Shown here piece after piece: positions 46,481 through 60,405 of a stretch of DNA of 64,000 nt. Made by a program: the position numbers and the translations under genes. Every line of letters starts with the position of its first letter. Within the stretch, counting starts at the first letter, position 1. Origin of the DNA: Malurus cyaneus samueli. Taxonomy: Eukaryota; Chordata; Aves; Passeriformes; Maluridae. Under the pieces are notes generated by a model. That model was not told the DNA's origin, did no database searches, and saw only the letters and a program-made list of their open reading frames with translations. The stretch lies in the NCBI GenBank assembly GCA_009741485.1, contig CM019217.1, positions 32,635,165 to 32,699,164 on the forward strand, in the 5' to 3' direction.

Positions 46481-49400
46481 CTGGAACAGAAAAGAAACAT
46501 ATACACACACTCGTATATGACATGCCTATATATATATATATATATATTGACCAGACAGGAAAGAGAAAAGAGTGTTTTGTAATAGGTTTTCTGTGTTTGC
46601 ATCACATAATGTCACATCAATGAATCAGTTCATTTTGACCGCACACATATGTTCCTCCAATATATGTCCCAGAGGTGCTCAGCACTCATCATACCAGAAC
46701 AAAGATACAGCACTAAGCACAGCTGAAGATGTCACACAAACTGTAAGCTGAACCAGTATCAAGGATCTGGGTTTTTCACCCAAGGAAATAGCTTCCATCT
46801 TGCACTTGGAATGTACTAATTTTCTGTCCTGACTGGTGCATTTTTGCACTAAGTAGCTTCATCAAATCAGCTCTGTGACTAGGCAGAGCTAGGATGGCAA
46901 TTATATAACACAGCACCCTCTGCTGCCTCCTCTTCTACCCATGTTTTTGTACACAAAATATTAAATAGAAGTTTTACCCTACATTAAACCCACAATGCTT
47001 CTAAAAGCAACACTTCAATTTTCCTTTCCTTCATTTCTGCTGAGATGATTGCAACTTACCAAAACACTGAGAAATCTTAACTGCGAGGTCTGTGATCTTG
47101 CCCTGAACAACAACTAGTGCTGCTACTTCCTTCAGAAAATGGACAATGTTCCTTTAGTTCTAGCATAACATTTAACCACAAGAGTGACAGGACACTTAGT
47201 ACTTTTGAAGATTAAGCCTTTAAATGATACATCCAATTATGAATGCAGAGAAGCTTTTATTTTAGTCTACAGCTTTTAAAAAACTCAGCCATGACAGGCC
47301 AAGGCTACTTTTACTAGTACTACCCTTTTTGTTGCCTTTACACTATTAAATTCTTGATCTTCAAATAATGTGTACCTGTTTAGAAACAGATTTGCTTTCA
47401 AACAGCCATGTGGCCCCCTGGTAATGTATCCTTCACGTGTACCCCTACTTCTCTGTAAAATGACATCACCACTTGCTACAGAGATGTTTACAGAATACAT
47501 TTAGGGGACTGAATGCAGTTGTTAAATAAGCACTGGAAACAAGGATACTAATAACAAAAGTTTCATGGTCAGTTTAAAGTCAACCTAAATTTAGTTGCAA
47601 CTTGAACAGGCAGCTTTTGCCTGCCTTGTGTGGACCTGATCCTGCCACGTTTCTGCTGCTTCCCTGACTAAGCCTTGCATGCAGCCAGCCACATCAGGGA
47701 TCTGAGTTAAATACTAGCTCTAAGGAAAAAAAATAGTGCTAGCATCAGGGGAAGAGTAGAAATGCACAGCTTTAGATGGTGGCAGGGAAGGCAGGGAAGA
47801 AATGTGTCAGTGCATGGCACAGGGTAAGGAAAGAATACTGTGCCTAGTTGTAGGGCAGATTTAAATCATCTTGAACTAACTGAATCTGGAAAATCAATGA
47901 GGTTTTTAGGAAAACTCTCATAGATCTTTCAAACTGGTCAAAATGGTACTGATAATCTTTTGCCAATGACTGCCTTCTTGTCCATAGTTTCAAAGAGCTA
48001 AGACGGGTGACACACATAGTAAATTACTTCCGCGGGCTGCAATGTCATATGGTGCACTTCTCTTGCTCATTTTTTGCTTCCTCTCCCTGTTTTTGATAAT
48101 AGATGCAAATCTTAGTTTTCAGAGATTATTTAGTATTGTATCATTTTTTTTATGGGACCACTAATTCCAGATCTTCAAACATTTTCAACTCTGATTTTAC
48201 AAACTGACTGTTATAACATGTATACACAAAAACTTCATTGATAATTTTGCATGCAGAGTAATGCCAAAATCAGCTTTCTTTAGGTGACAAAGAAACAAGT
48301 ATTAAATAAGCTCTAAAAATAAAGGAATAAAATTAATCTTGACAGCTAACATTTACTATACATAACTTGCATAAAAGCAATGAACAAAACATTGTGAGGC
48401 CTTTTTTCAATGGTGATTGATATGTTGACACATTCTGCACACAAATACTTTGGAACCAAATGACCATTGCAAGTCTCTTTAACTACAGCTATTTCTTTCT
48501 AAACTTCTTTTACTGTCCTTTTTTCAATTTATCAAACTTGAAAAGTATATTTTTGCTTTTATAGTGTGAAATTAGTAATTTTGATTTCCTAAACAACGTT
48601 GAACACTCCAGTTTGAATGAAAAGATACCACCTCACCTCAGGAAGCAGAGTTACATCACCAGTGGAGGCTGGAAGAATATACCTGAGGAACATCACTCTA
48701 TTCACAACCTATTATTATACCCTTCCCTAGGCATCTGCTAAAGGACTCTGTCAGACCTAGAATCTTACCAGATGGATGCTGGATGGCTATTTTGTATTTC
48801 CTGCAAAAGGGCTGTGGAGTACATTTCTTATTATAAGGTAGAATAATAATAATAACAGCATGGTACTTTTAGTCAAAGGGCTGAATTCACTCTCAGTTCA
48901 ATTTATTTTTAGAGACTTACACCAAGGAGTGACCAAAACTCAGCAAAACCATCAAATTTAATCATTTTGATGCAAAGCTCATGAAAAAGCTTTGAAATAT
49001 CCAGACTATATGCTGATCTCACAAAACAAAATACCCTACAGAATGTTTTCATTTGTTTTTTTTAAGCTTACGTTATGTGGCTTTGCCAAAAAAACTGTAT
49101 TTGTCAATAAGTAAACAGTAATTTTTTTTTAAAAAGGATGTGTGGAACACAAACATTATTGAAAGCTGCTCATCTGTTCCCCTTTTGATTTAAATGAAGT
49201 GGTATAGCAGCACTAAATCCAGTATGCTCACCACATCCTGTTCTCTTGCTAGCTAAGTTTAACATAACCAGAAATTTTAGCTTTTGTGTAAATAACTAGG
49301 GAAGGAAATGTCTACCATTGCATTAATCTGACACACAAGTTTGATATTCAGCTAGCACACAAAACAGTAGTCCAAGAACTGACTTCCAATCCAGTCAATA

Positions 49401-52400
49401 TTCTGTCCTGCAGATGCCTCTCATACTTTGTGGAGTAACACAGGCTGAGATAGAAGAGAACACCACAACATGCACCCCCATAAAAACTGAATGCAAGTAA
49501 AGCACTTCAACTACAGGAAGAGATTACATTAAAAAAAAACAGTGCAAACTGTTTCACACAACAGTTCTATGTGAGAAAGACGTCAAGCATCTGCAGAACA
49601 ATCAATAACAGAAATTCAAAACCTTCTCAAGCTTATTTTTCAGGGCAGACTCAGTGTAAGCGGTATGATTTATTAAAATTATTTTTCAAGTTTTTTACTC
49701 AGAAAAACTATATATTTGCTAAAAGCCTGCTCTAGTTTGCTATATCGCTGAAAGCTGCACCAGGCTCACTAATTTATGTAATTTCATTAATATCAAGGGG
49801 AAATAACGATCAAATCCAAAGTAATTTCTTCCAGAGTGAAAGGACTTCAATTGAAAGTGCAATTTAGTCCTATGTAGGAACAGGAAATCCTTCACGTCTT
49901 TCTGAGAGCCTTTGCTATAGATGTAAAAAATATGGACTTCTGAGGAATAAGAACACCATTTACAGGGGAAAACAAAAAAGGGACAAAACAAAAAAAAATC
50001 CCTATTTTTTTCATGTAACAAAATCAGTCTTGGAGTTTTTATTTTTAAACATAGGCAATAAATAATTTAAGCTTAAGTAAGATACTATAAGAGAACTACT
50101 ACTGTAAATTATTTCTGTATTCTTAGGAGTCATTGTTTTGAAGTCTTAGAATCATTTGTTTGCTATCCTGGTCAAACAAAACTGGTAAAGCTCAATTCCA
50201 TCAAGGATCTGACTGCCAAAGGTCAGACAGACAAGGAAGAAAGTTCGAGTAAAGGATTCTTAACCTGGAAATGAACTTGAGAATCCCCCAGGGCAAGGAA
50301 TGCACCAACAGCTCTTTCCTCCCTACACATGTAAGATTTCTAGCACACTGAGATGATGTCTGAAATCCCTGAAATAGAAGTTACTGACCAGCACCATCAC
50401 ACGTAAACATCTGGACTCTTTTCCCAAGTATTTTAGACAAGGCACCTCCCCCTCAGCAGTGTTAAGTCAACTCTGAAGTTCAAATATCCTGAGCACTTTT
50501 AACCTGCAAGGGAAGTGGCTATTCCAGTCTCACCAGTTTCGAATGGTTTCTAGATACACTTCCAAAATTTTTGAAGAAAACAAACAAGAAAGCCCAAACA
50601 CGAAACAACATAATTTGTTTTTCTTTTTTTTTTCTGAACCAAGGATTATGCCACCTAGTCATGCCTAGTTTTTCCATTAGTCTGGTTGATGGTATCTTAG
50701 AGGGGTAAGGGAAAGAAAGAGAGGGGAAGAGCATACAGGAGCTCAACCCTTCTATTCTAAATGCTAACACAAGTTGAACACAGAAATAAAAAGATACAGG
50801 GAAGTTTTCAGCAAACAAAAAATTAACAGCTACAGAATCAATGCTGTAAATGGTCATTGGTTTCTTACTGGATGGTGGGAAACCCACACATCTGAATAGA
50901 GGATTCCAGAGCTTTAGGAAACACTGCCTGAAAATGTGTGAAATTGTTTCTGTCACCAAAATCACACACACATAAAACCATAAATGGAACCTCCTAGTCA
51001 TTAAAGCTGCAATGAATGTGACAGTCCTACCGTGGAGAGTTGAACCCGCTGTCCACAGTAATGCTGCTGCTGTCCATGCTGTCCAGGCGGGCTGAGTGGG
51101 TGGCTCTCTGGTTGTTGCTATTTTCTGTTTCTTTCGGGGTAAGAAGAGTAAGATTCTTCTCAAACTTTCGCTGCAGATCCCTTTCTTTTTCTCTCTCTAA
51201 GAGCCACTGCATTGTACCAACATCATCCCGGTTCTTTTCTTCCTCAGCATTTTTGTTGGTTCCTTCCTCTGAGTCATCATCATCAGATACGTTGTAGTAG
51301 TCAAAGGAGGCCTCCTGGTTCCCTGCTGTCTCTTGCTGTCTCTGAGAAACAGGCATGACTTGTGTGACTGAGGTTACCATCGCTTGTTCAAGTTTCTCAC
51401 ATCTGACTGGCAATGTGTCAGAGGGGGTCTTTTGATGGGGCTTTAGCAGAGGTGTGTTAGACTTATGATAACTGTTCACAGAAAGAGTGTTATGCAGAGG
51501 CTTAAAGAGTGTATCCTTGCTAAATATTTCTTTCCTTTTATCAAGGCTGCTTGATTCAGTGCTATGGTGTTGAACCAGCCGCCCGTTTGCAATCACCTCT
51601 GGAGTTTGGCCAGCAATCACTGAACCACTGCTTGGGCCCTTTGGGGACTCCTCCTTGTGCATCCCAGGTTCCCTAGCAATATGTTGAGACTGTCTTTCTG
51701 TGGAAGTCATTTTTTTCAGCCCATCTGTCATTGTTAGCGCATCATGATCCTCTTTATTCTTTCCCAATGGTGATGGAGCAGTAAGCACAGTCTCACTGGA
51801 TGTGTTGCACTGAAAATAGTCATCAACTGCAGATTTTGTTGTGCAGGAGTTGAGTTCACTATATGATGGCAAATTCTCTGTAGGCTTGCCTTGATCCAAT
51901 AGGCTACAAGAACTGGGGGTTTCTACACTGCCACCAGCTTTTTCAGGGATGCAAGTCTCTTTGTAGCTTGCGGATGATATCAGAGCCCTTTGATGACTGA
52001 GCGACTGAGATGGCCTTAAGGTACTATCATCAATATAGGCTTGGCTAGTTGTTTGGTCATCTGGGCTACAGCCTTCACCTATATCTTCAGGTGTGCCTAA
52101 AGCAGCTGAGCCCAGAGGTCCCTTGGAGTTATCCATGGATCTAGACCTTTCTTTAGCTTTACTGGATCGCTCATTCCTTGATCTTCTATCCTGTGTATGG
52201 CTGTGGCTCCGATGGACCTTGGAGTGGGAACTTCCCCTGGAAGGCTCAGGAAAAGGCATTTCAGTTCTTCTTTTGGCCAGTTCACCAGACACATCCCACT
52301 CTGGTGTCATGGGAAAGTGAGATTCAATCATGTTAGGATTGCTGTGCATTATGTAATTATCTCCCTTGTGTTCTATTATAAAACAGCCTTCCCGCGGGGA

Positions 52401-55400
52401 TCGAGTCAATGGATCATAGAACTCATACTCCCTTTCAGCAGGTATATCCAAGTGAGAGCCATCTGATGGGTCTCCTTTGGACACCCGGGTCTTGCTGTGC
52501 GATCTCGATTTCCCATGAGACTTTCTGTGATTCCTGCTCTTCTTACTTCGTCCGCTGTGGTGAGCTGAAGATCCTGCTTTGCTTCGTTGAGCTTTTTCTT
52601 CTTCAAGTTTCTTCATTAGTGCAGTGTGTCTCATGACATTTTCCACAGTCAAGTCTGGGTTAATGCGCCTAATAATCTCCATTTCTACCTCTCTAGGTAT
52701 AGTGGTAGGGGTGTCCTCATCCCTTAGCGGCCACTCCTCTGGAGGAAACTGGGCAGAGAAATTTGCCAATTGTTTGGTCTTATCCTTCTTAAAACTTAAT
52801 CGGAATAATTTGAGTCCAAATTTCTTAGACTGCTTTTCTACATCCTTAGGCTTTGTGAGTGTCTCTGCTTTATATGAAAAATTGACAGTACTTTTACTTT
52901 TCTCAGTAGGTGGGACCTGACATAATGAAGGAGGACAGTATGAGTCTTTACAGTCTTTTGCTGATTTCCTCTGTAGGGTAGATGCATGCATGCTGTGCAT
53001 GTCTTCTCTGCAACAATGGCAGGAGTCGCAGTGGTTTTTGGGTAGTGTTCGGTCCCTGACACATCCTGAGGTGGATGGAGTTATAGTTCCTTGTTGTGGA
53101 GAGGTACATTGAGACCTGTCAGGTATCCTCTCATCCAAATGGTACCATTTGCTGTTAGTTCTTATGAGAGATGGTGTTATAAAGTAAGTCTGTGGGGTTA
53201 CAATGAAATAACCATCTGGAGTTGGGTATATTTTCCTCTCCCGTACAAGCATATTCAAAGTATGACGAAGGATTTCTGGACTGGGTGTTGGAACTCCTAG
53301 AAATGACAGTAAACATGTATCAGGAAGGGCATTAAATTGTGTAGGACTCTCTGATTCCCCCATCCCCAATAAAAAGCTTCTTCCATGTGCAATCTGGAAT
53401 ATGCTGAACAAACAACTCCAGTAAAGTATTTTGTTAGGCACTTTCTTCTCTATTTATTTCTCCACTCATCTCCTACACTTCAGATATATCAACTATTAAT
53501 TAAATAGAAAGGAGGCTATAAATAAAGTGATAAAAAAACCCAAGTGAACTTCTAGTCACTTCCATTGTACAGGTGACCTTAAGCTAGAAGAAGGAATCAC
53601 TGAAAATCAGACTGTCAGGGAAAATATTTTACTTTTATTCTTCTTCCAACTAAGTACTTACATCCAAATTTACCAGAACCATTCTTACAAAGCCTTGTCA
53701 CATATGAAGCAGTAGTTATTATTACTTTGGATACCTAAGCTGCTTTTTCCACAGAATACTACACAGAAAAAAAGCAGTTCCTCAAACTGTCCTTTTATCC
53801 ACAAACCTGATTTAACTGATTTGCTCTCCCATTAAAATGTTTTGACTACATCAGCTGCTCCAAAACAGAGACACCTTAAATGATACAGTTCACCTTACCC
53901 AGAAAGACTTTTCCATTACACTGGAAGTTACAGATTTAGCTCCCAAAATTGTCTTTCATGTGAGATATGAGGGACACTACGTAAGTGCATGTATTGCATA
54001 CTGAGAGAAGGACCAGTATGACTACCCTGAATCAATGGCATATGGTAGACTGCGTTGCGAGCCAGGTCCTTCTTACTACCACTGCACCTGCTGGGTTCAG
54101 TGGTGCTGGACCAAGTCTTCGATATTTTATTAGAAGAAATACTACGCTGAATGTTGTGCATAGGAGTAAGCTCCATCTAGATCTAAGGAAACAAGAACTT
54201 TAGTTCACAGACTAGTTTAAAAATGTCCATATAAGTTGAATAAAAAATAAAAATACTTCCAAGTTATCAGTGGAAAAAGCTATTTTCAATCAACACATTT
54301 TATTTAACTAACATGTCTTTTATTCTGAGTACTAGCCTGATTTACATTTTTAGAACTAGAGACCGTTTTTCCAAAGGACTGGATAGTCTATTTTAAACTA
54401 AAAAAGTTAGTATTATTTATTCTGGGTCTTAGTTTTCTCTTAAACAAAAGTAATGTAGAAAAAATAAGAATCAGAAAGCAACTTATGTTGGAAGGGAACT
54501 TATAAATTCATCTGGTCAGCACCCCACCTCAAGTTCTGGCCAATTTAGATCAGGTTGGTCAGGACCTTGCCAAGTCAAACTCTGCCTTCAAGAACAGAAT
54601 TTCAATGCATGCAGAAACATTTCAGTGAAGTGTATGTTTTTTACAAAAACACTTAGTGGAGAAACCTCAGCCAGGGGTACCTGCCACAAACACAGTTTCT
54701 CCAGTAGTACATAGAGTCTGGTCACCAATTCTTCTCCAACATGTCAAAGGCTGGAGCCTGCAAGCTCACTGATCTCCTTGTGACAGCAACACCGATTAAA
54801 AGATCAGTGACAAAAATTAAGATAAATTGTACTAATTCCTTAACTTATCCTCTTTCTTGCAACTGGGTTGCAGGCAACATAGTAAATATTCTTATGTCTG
54901 ACTTCAAGTGTTTGAACTTAGTTACTTGACCATACTACTCACACCCTTAAGTAAAGTCTTAAAACGGAAACAGCAAAGGGTTAGGAACAACTGAAAGCAG
55001 ATACAACACAGAAGGTACCAGGGAGAAGTACACAGGGACATGTGCTGGTTTTGGGGCTGGGGTATTATATTTCATGCATGGTCCACAGAGCTGGAAATAC
55101 TGGGGCTGCTTTGGACACAGAAAGTGAGAGGTGAAGATGGGTTATAATTTGAAATCATAAATGAAAATGAAAATTGTAAAAATATGGAGAATCAGGAGCT
55201 TGCATTTTCTCCTCTTTTCATGCAGGTGTTCTGTAAATAATCTGAGCGAGAGTAACAAAGACACCCAGAAACTCTGGATGAGCTAACATGCCAGAAATAA
55301 AAAAAGGTGGGAAAGGCTGAAATCCAGAGAGAGCTGGGAAAAAAGGAGTACTCCTCCCTAGCCCAGAATACCAAATCTCTCCTGACTGAAGTAAACAATA

Positions 55401-58400
55401 TGGCAAGCTTCCCCTGGATTGTGAGTCAGTGGCAACTGGGCAGCAGACTGTCTTCTACATGAGCTTGTGATAGCACACAGGAACATGAACAGTGATTTCA
55501 ATCTCCGTAACAACCAGTCATCATCTAACTCCTCATTCCGGCAGCAGAGCTGCTATGTCTGCTTGGGCAATGCCATCATTATGCCTTGCATTATGACAAA
55601 ATGTGGATGGCTGCAAAACTCATTTATTTCTCTATCCTGTGCTGAAAACGCACTGCAGGGTCCAACCATGGTCCAACTCAGGTGCACCTGCTCTGCAGCG
55701 GCCAACCTCTCTTCCTTCCTCTGCATAAACAAGCTGTTCAATACATTGCACTTTTCAGAAGCTTACAAGTAATACTTCAACATGTACTTACCCTTGTGAG
55801 AACTTGGTTCTTCATCCTTATTTTACTTAAAAGACTTTTCTTAAAATACTGTTTCAAAAACATCACAACAAAAATATAAGGCATGAAAGCATTTCTCCTG
55901 GGAGCTTACAGAAAAGTTATGGAAAGAGATTGAAATGGATGTACTCATGTTTTTCATCAATTCAGGCAAAAATGCACTGCAAATACATACTAAAAATAAT
56001 AATGTGTATTTTTCACCCAGGAAACCATAAGGGCTACAATGTGTTGGGTGTCTCTAAACACTGGATGCACGCTAGTTTACATTAATTGACTAACTCCTGT
56101 GAATGGAGAATGTGCAGATAAACACCAAAGAAACAAAATTAGCATGCCTGGCAGTCAATGATGCTGTAAAGTTAATTGTGTCAGTCTTTTCCCTGGAGTT
56201 GCAGACTATCACTTCTATCAATCCCAGCATACAGTCCATGCTGTGGTTCACTATGCCAGCAGAGATGACAACAGATGGAGATCTTGGAAGCTCAGCATTG
56301 TCAGCTAGCAGTAGCTATGGGTTTTATTCCAAGCTCTTTTACGTACTTACAAAAGCAGAAACACACCCAAACTCAGCTTAAACTTTTCTGCATGGCAGAC
56401 AGCAGCAGTGACATTAAAAAAGGAACAATGGGGTCCAGAATAAATACAGATTTCTTGGCTTTCTTAAGACTTTTCTCTTTACAGCAACCTGCCTACGTAA
56501 TGTCTATACACAACCTATCCCACCTGCATTCAGAAGTCTCTTTTTGGTCTCCCTTCTTCCATTAAATAGAAACAAGGGGCAAAACCGCAGCAGCTTGGAG
56601 ACCCTAGCACATAAAATATTGCATGACAGCAGTGGTGCTATTTAAGATTATGTAGTGGTTTAATAATTCAAAAGCAGAAACTGTCTGGACACTGAATCAT
56701 CAGACATGTACATTTTCTGTATCTCAAGAGAGTCTACTATGCCATCCACTGAGCTTCTAGACAGAAGATTATGTCTTGTTTGCCACTCACAAAGAACACT
56801 GACCTAGAGTGAACTCAGTTAATGTAAGGCACTTCTTTTAAGTGCTACACATATATTTCATATATTTAAAGAGTGAAGTTATAAAGGTGATCATCAGAGG
56901 AATTTGCCAGCTTTCAGCAAGCTGCTTGCTTCAAAAGCAACCTAGTCCAATACACAAGTATTTTCTACACTGAAATTTTGAATGTCTTAAGATTATTTAA
57001 ATATGTATGTGGACAAAATTGGGGAGAAAAAAAGGAGACATATATCCTTACTAAAGGAAGCACAGACTAAGGCTTGATGTTTTCTTCATCCAGGTTCATA
57101 CAGATAAGAGGGTCTGGTTGCCAAACACAGAACAGGGGTTACATTCTTAGCTCCTTATACTGGATTTCAAAGATTTACATTTAATGTATGGGATTTAAAC
57201 AACAGTCAATAATTTACAAAGTAGAGCAGTACAAACATGTCATTGTTTAATTCTAAGTTAGAACAATGGAAGCACATACAGGAGCAGCCCTTTTGCTTTT
57301 TTAAAAACCCAACAAATAACAAAAACCACAAAAAAAGATGTCCATTATCATCACAAACTTTTTGAATAAAATAAATTCAGGAAAAATACATCTAAAGTAG
57401 TACTTAAATGGTGTTAAATCTGCTAAAATGATTTTCTCCTGAGCTGATGCTACAGCTTAACAAGGGATAAAAGAAATACTCTGATTGGCTCATGAAATAC
57501 TAGTTAAAGATGTGGAGTGGTTGCTATGTGATGTTATAAATAATTAGCATACCTTATTTCAGATAGAGCCATGGCCCAGATTTATGCCTGCACAATGGCT
57601 CAGCAAACTAGAAGGCTAGACTGCAACTATGAGACCCTGAATTGAGGAAAAGGTTTATCATTCCTAGACATTTTTGAGAATAGCATCTGGGGTCTTAGGA
57701 AATTTATCCACACAATGAAACGCAGTGAAGCATCTGTTCATTAAAACACAAACAACACAGGCAGAGAAGTGCTGCAACAGGAAGAGATACAGAGAGGTTA
57801 TGTGATAATAACATCTACAGTGTTAATGCTCTTTCTTCTCTCCCTCAGAGCACCAGAACCCAGATAGGAAAAATAAACTATCAGAATAAGAGAGGACATC
57901 AGATATTTTATGATAGTCACAAAAAATATAAGGATGGGCCCAAAAAGCTACAGCCAATCTATTAGAGAGATTTGGGCAGAAAAGCAGAAAGTGTCACTGA
58001 GCACAAGAATTTCTATTTATTGGAAAAGTAAAGGATTTTGATAATCCTCATACACTGAGAGAACATGTATGCTCACAATGTTAAACATGTCATGGCTGGG
58101 AGAGAAAGGCACTTCTCTAGTGAAGGGGAAAAATTGGCCAACAAAGGGTGGATTTCTTTTCTTCAAATAACTTTCTCTACATTTTGGGAAGTGAGGCTCT
58201 CCTTTTTTTTTTTTTAAATCTCAGACTTGAGAAATTCACATGTTAATGGCTAGTGGGAAAAAAAAAAGAAGCAAGAGACTATGTGCTAACTTGCCTCGGG
58301 CTTTGTCTGAGCAATGTCTACAAAATAATCCAGCCAGTTGAATTATTTTTCATGTTTGGTTCTGTCTAACAAGAATAGCACAACACACCAAGTGAACTGA

Positions 58401-60405
58401 TAATCATGCTCCCAGGAAACTCAAGGGATATCACAAATAAATTATCATTTCCACCACACAACAATGTTTATATAAAAACATTGATAGAATAATTGAAAAA
58501 ATACTTGCAATCTATGGAATTCTTCTAGTACCTAGCATGCGTGGAAAAGATAACTTGGAAAAAAAATCATCAAAATGAATTAAAATAATTACAATTGTGA
58601 ACTTTGCCTTCTTACCCTTACAATTTTTACCACTATTTTCAAAATCATCCAAGCATTCTGAAAAACTCTGATAAACAAAAATACAAATAGGAAGAGAAAG
58701 CCAGTATTTACAAAATATGCTTGCAGTATTTTTTTCAAAGTGCAATTATTAAAAGTCAGACAAAATTGTTTATTTCAAATACAGCTCTCAATTGAAAATT
58801 ATATTTTAAATTCTCAGAGCTTAGTACCAGTTATAGCAAAAGACATGTAAATTTCAAGGCTTTAAGTAACTCTTGATCTGAAATGTAAGCAAAAAAATCC
58901 CAGACATCAAAACACGGCTATGGTTAGGCTGTCTAGATGAGACAGATGCATCAGTAGTTTTCCTACTGAAGCATTTTTAATTAGCTGCTTTTTACAGCCA
59001 TAAAATAGGTACAATGGAGAAGTTTCTCAGCTACTTTAGGGAATTTAAACTCAGACAAAGAATAGGTAAACACCTTGCCCAGGATCATTTAAAGCACAAA
59101 TAGAAAAGTTTTGCTCTCTTGAGCAGTAAACCTCTGCCCAAGCTTTGTGCCACAATGTAAAATGTCTCTCCAAAATGCATTTTGTGTGATTCACCCACTC
59201 CAGATACAGGCAGCCACTACAGAAGCTGCAAATTCAAGAGCACATTCTTGTTATAGGATCCCTTTTTTTTATGTTACATATCTTTAATCAAGACATTTTA
59301 CATTAACCATCTGAGAAATATTACCAAATGCTGACAAGAATATCTTCTGAACAGGTCACCAGCATTTGTGAACATAGCAAGTGTATCTACAGCTCTCCAA
59401 AACTTTCAGTTTAGTCAGGGAGAGAGTTGTCTTTGTTGGTTTTCAGGCACGGGCTGCACAGAAGCAAAAGACAGAACTGTGCCCAAGAAGGATCTGACAG
59501 CTCCAGGAAAGCAGGCTGACAGTGCTTTCACTTTAAATACAACCTCCCCCTGAAGCAGGTATGTAATTTTCACTGGACTCTACTACTTGCATCAGGCCAC
59601 ACATCTGAGAGCCTGTCCTCGGTAAAGGAAGATGTGCAGTGTGTGGGAAACCAGGTCTTTAAGATGGAGGTTTCTACAGAGACTTTCATCAGGTTGCCTC
59701 TTTGAAGATTGACTGGACAATGACACTTAAACTTGACGAATGATGTCCACAGAACTCTTACGAGTTAGCTACAACTGGCTTAAAAATCACAAGGTGAAAT
59801 GAGTTTGCTCTGGACACGCACATCATGCTTTGCTCTCCATACCTGCTAAAGAAGCCCTGCACTCCTTTCGCTACGACAATAAAGAGAGTTATTTTGCACG
59901 AAAAATCACAAACAAACTTATTCTGATACCATATTAAAAAAAAACAAAAAAAAACAAACCCAAGCCAATAGTTTCTTGTTTAGTATTCAAAGTAATTTTT
60001 ATTACTTACATAAAATAAGGAATTAGCCCTGAAAAATGCATTTCACATTATTCCTTATCCAAGAGAACTCCATTCTCCATGTTTAAGAATAAAAAAAATG
60101 TGCCAAGCTCAGAACCCTAATGCCTCCTTTTACTTTTGGTTAGAATGTCAGGATTAGTCAATATTACCATACAGAAAGCACCGAGAATTCTTCAACTGCC
60201 CTTTCAGAGGCATGTGTTCATCTGACTGATGATTTATTAATGACTGGGTTACCTGGGAAGCAGGTGGTTAGGTGCTCCATTAGTGCTTCTTGAGTGACTT
60301 GTTTTCGGGCAGAGTTCATTGCTGAGATGGCCAGGCAAAGGATCTCCCCAAGTGGAATAAACTGGGATTGAGTGATGGGAGACATGCTGATGGGTGATAC
60401 ATCAC
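46285..60405 (-). CDS. STOX2: STOX2, storkhead-box (winged-helix) protein 2, partial: last three coding exons
   Basis: On the minus strand the join is 60405-60253, 53296-51031 and 46480-46285. It encodes residues 57-926 if the missing first exon supplies 56 residues as in human, whose total of 926 (recalled) is then matched exactly. STOX2 is a nuclear protein, paralogous to the STOX1 transcription factor. The winged-helix storkhead domain spans the exon 2/exon 3 junction (about residues 70-150). It is followed by a Cys/His cluster (about 195-202), a lysine/serine-rich basic stretch (about 356-379, possible nuclear targeting), long Ser-rich low-complexity sequence, an acidic DDDDSEE cluster (about 778-784) and a charged helical segment (about 800-825). 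Splice sites are GT-AG and phases agree. The start codon is not in the window. Confidence 0.95.
46481..51030 (-). other. STOX2: STOX2 intron before the terminal exon, 4.5 kb
   Basis: Donor gtagga after exon 3 and acceptor ttccag before the terminal exon. A (TA)n run lies 47-68 bases upstream of the acceptor. The 214-codon open frame at 50519-51163 on - only overlaps the end of exon 3 in another frame and runs into the intron. I do not regard it as coding. Confidence 0.85.
46527..46548. repeat. (TA)n dinucleotide repeat
   Basis: About eleven TA units, positioned in the likely branch-point zone upstream of the last STOX2 acceptor. Confidence 0.9.
51031..53296 (-). CDS. STOX2: STOX2 large internal coding exon
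   Basis: A single 2266-nt exon encoding the end of G107, residues 108-861 and two bases of R862. It begins [17 protein letters not shown], the second half of the winged helix, and ends VDSGFNSPR. The acceptor is ttctag (53298-53297) and the donor gtagga starts at 51030. The open frame extends upstream to 53441, but those 48 codons are intronic and dissimilar to STOX2. The exon is uninterrupted and closely similar to other vertebrate STOX2. Confidence 0.97.
53297..60252 (-). other. STOX2: STOX2 intron between coding exons 2 and 3, 7.0 kb
   Basis: Donor gtaacc after exon 2, acceptor ttctag before exon 3. It contains a degraded CR1 piece at 54465-54600 and otherwise no recognisable feature. Confidence 0.85.
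54465..54600 (-). mobile_element. Degraded CR1 LINE fragment
   Basis: AGAATCAGAAAGCAACTTATGTTGGAAGGGAAC followed by ATCTGGTCAGCACCCCACC and GATCAGGTTGGTCAGGACCTTG resembles the reverse complement of an avian CR1 3' end. The copy is old and divergent, and reads on the minus strand (the same strand as STOX2). Confidence 0.7.
60253..60405 (-). CDS. STOX2: STOX2 coding exon 2 (first half of the winged helix)
   Basis: Encodes the end of codon G56, residues 57-106 and one base of codon 107: [18 protein letters not shown], then [17 protein letters not shown] to HLTTCFPG. The acceptor ttacag lies at 60406 and above, the donor is gtaacc at 60252. It is nearly identical to the human exon as remembered. 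The ATG upstream in the same open frame is intronic, so the true start is in an exon outside the window. Confidence 0.95.

Noticed and set aside
50519..51163. A 214-codon frame on the minus strand
   Set aside because: It overlaps the end of the large STOX2 exon in a different frame and then continues through the intron. It has no domain and depends on AT-rich intronic codons.
53297..53441. Upstream extension of the large STOX2 frame with its own ATG
   Set aside because: A clear acceptor at 53298-53297 and the loss of STOX2 similarity upstream show that this is intronic read-through, not an alternative N-terminus.
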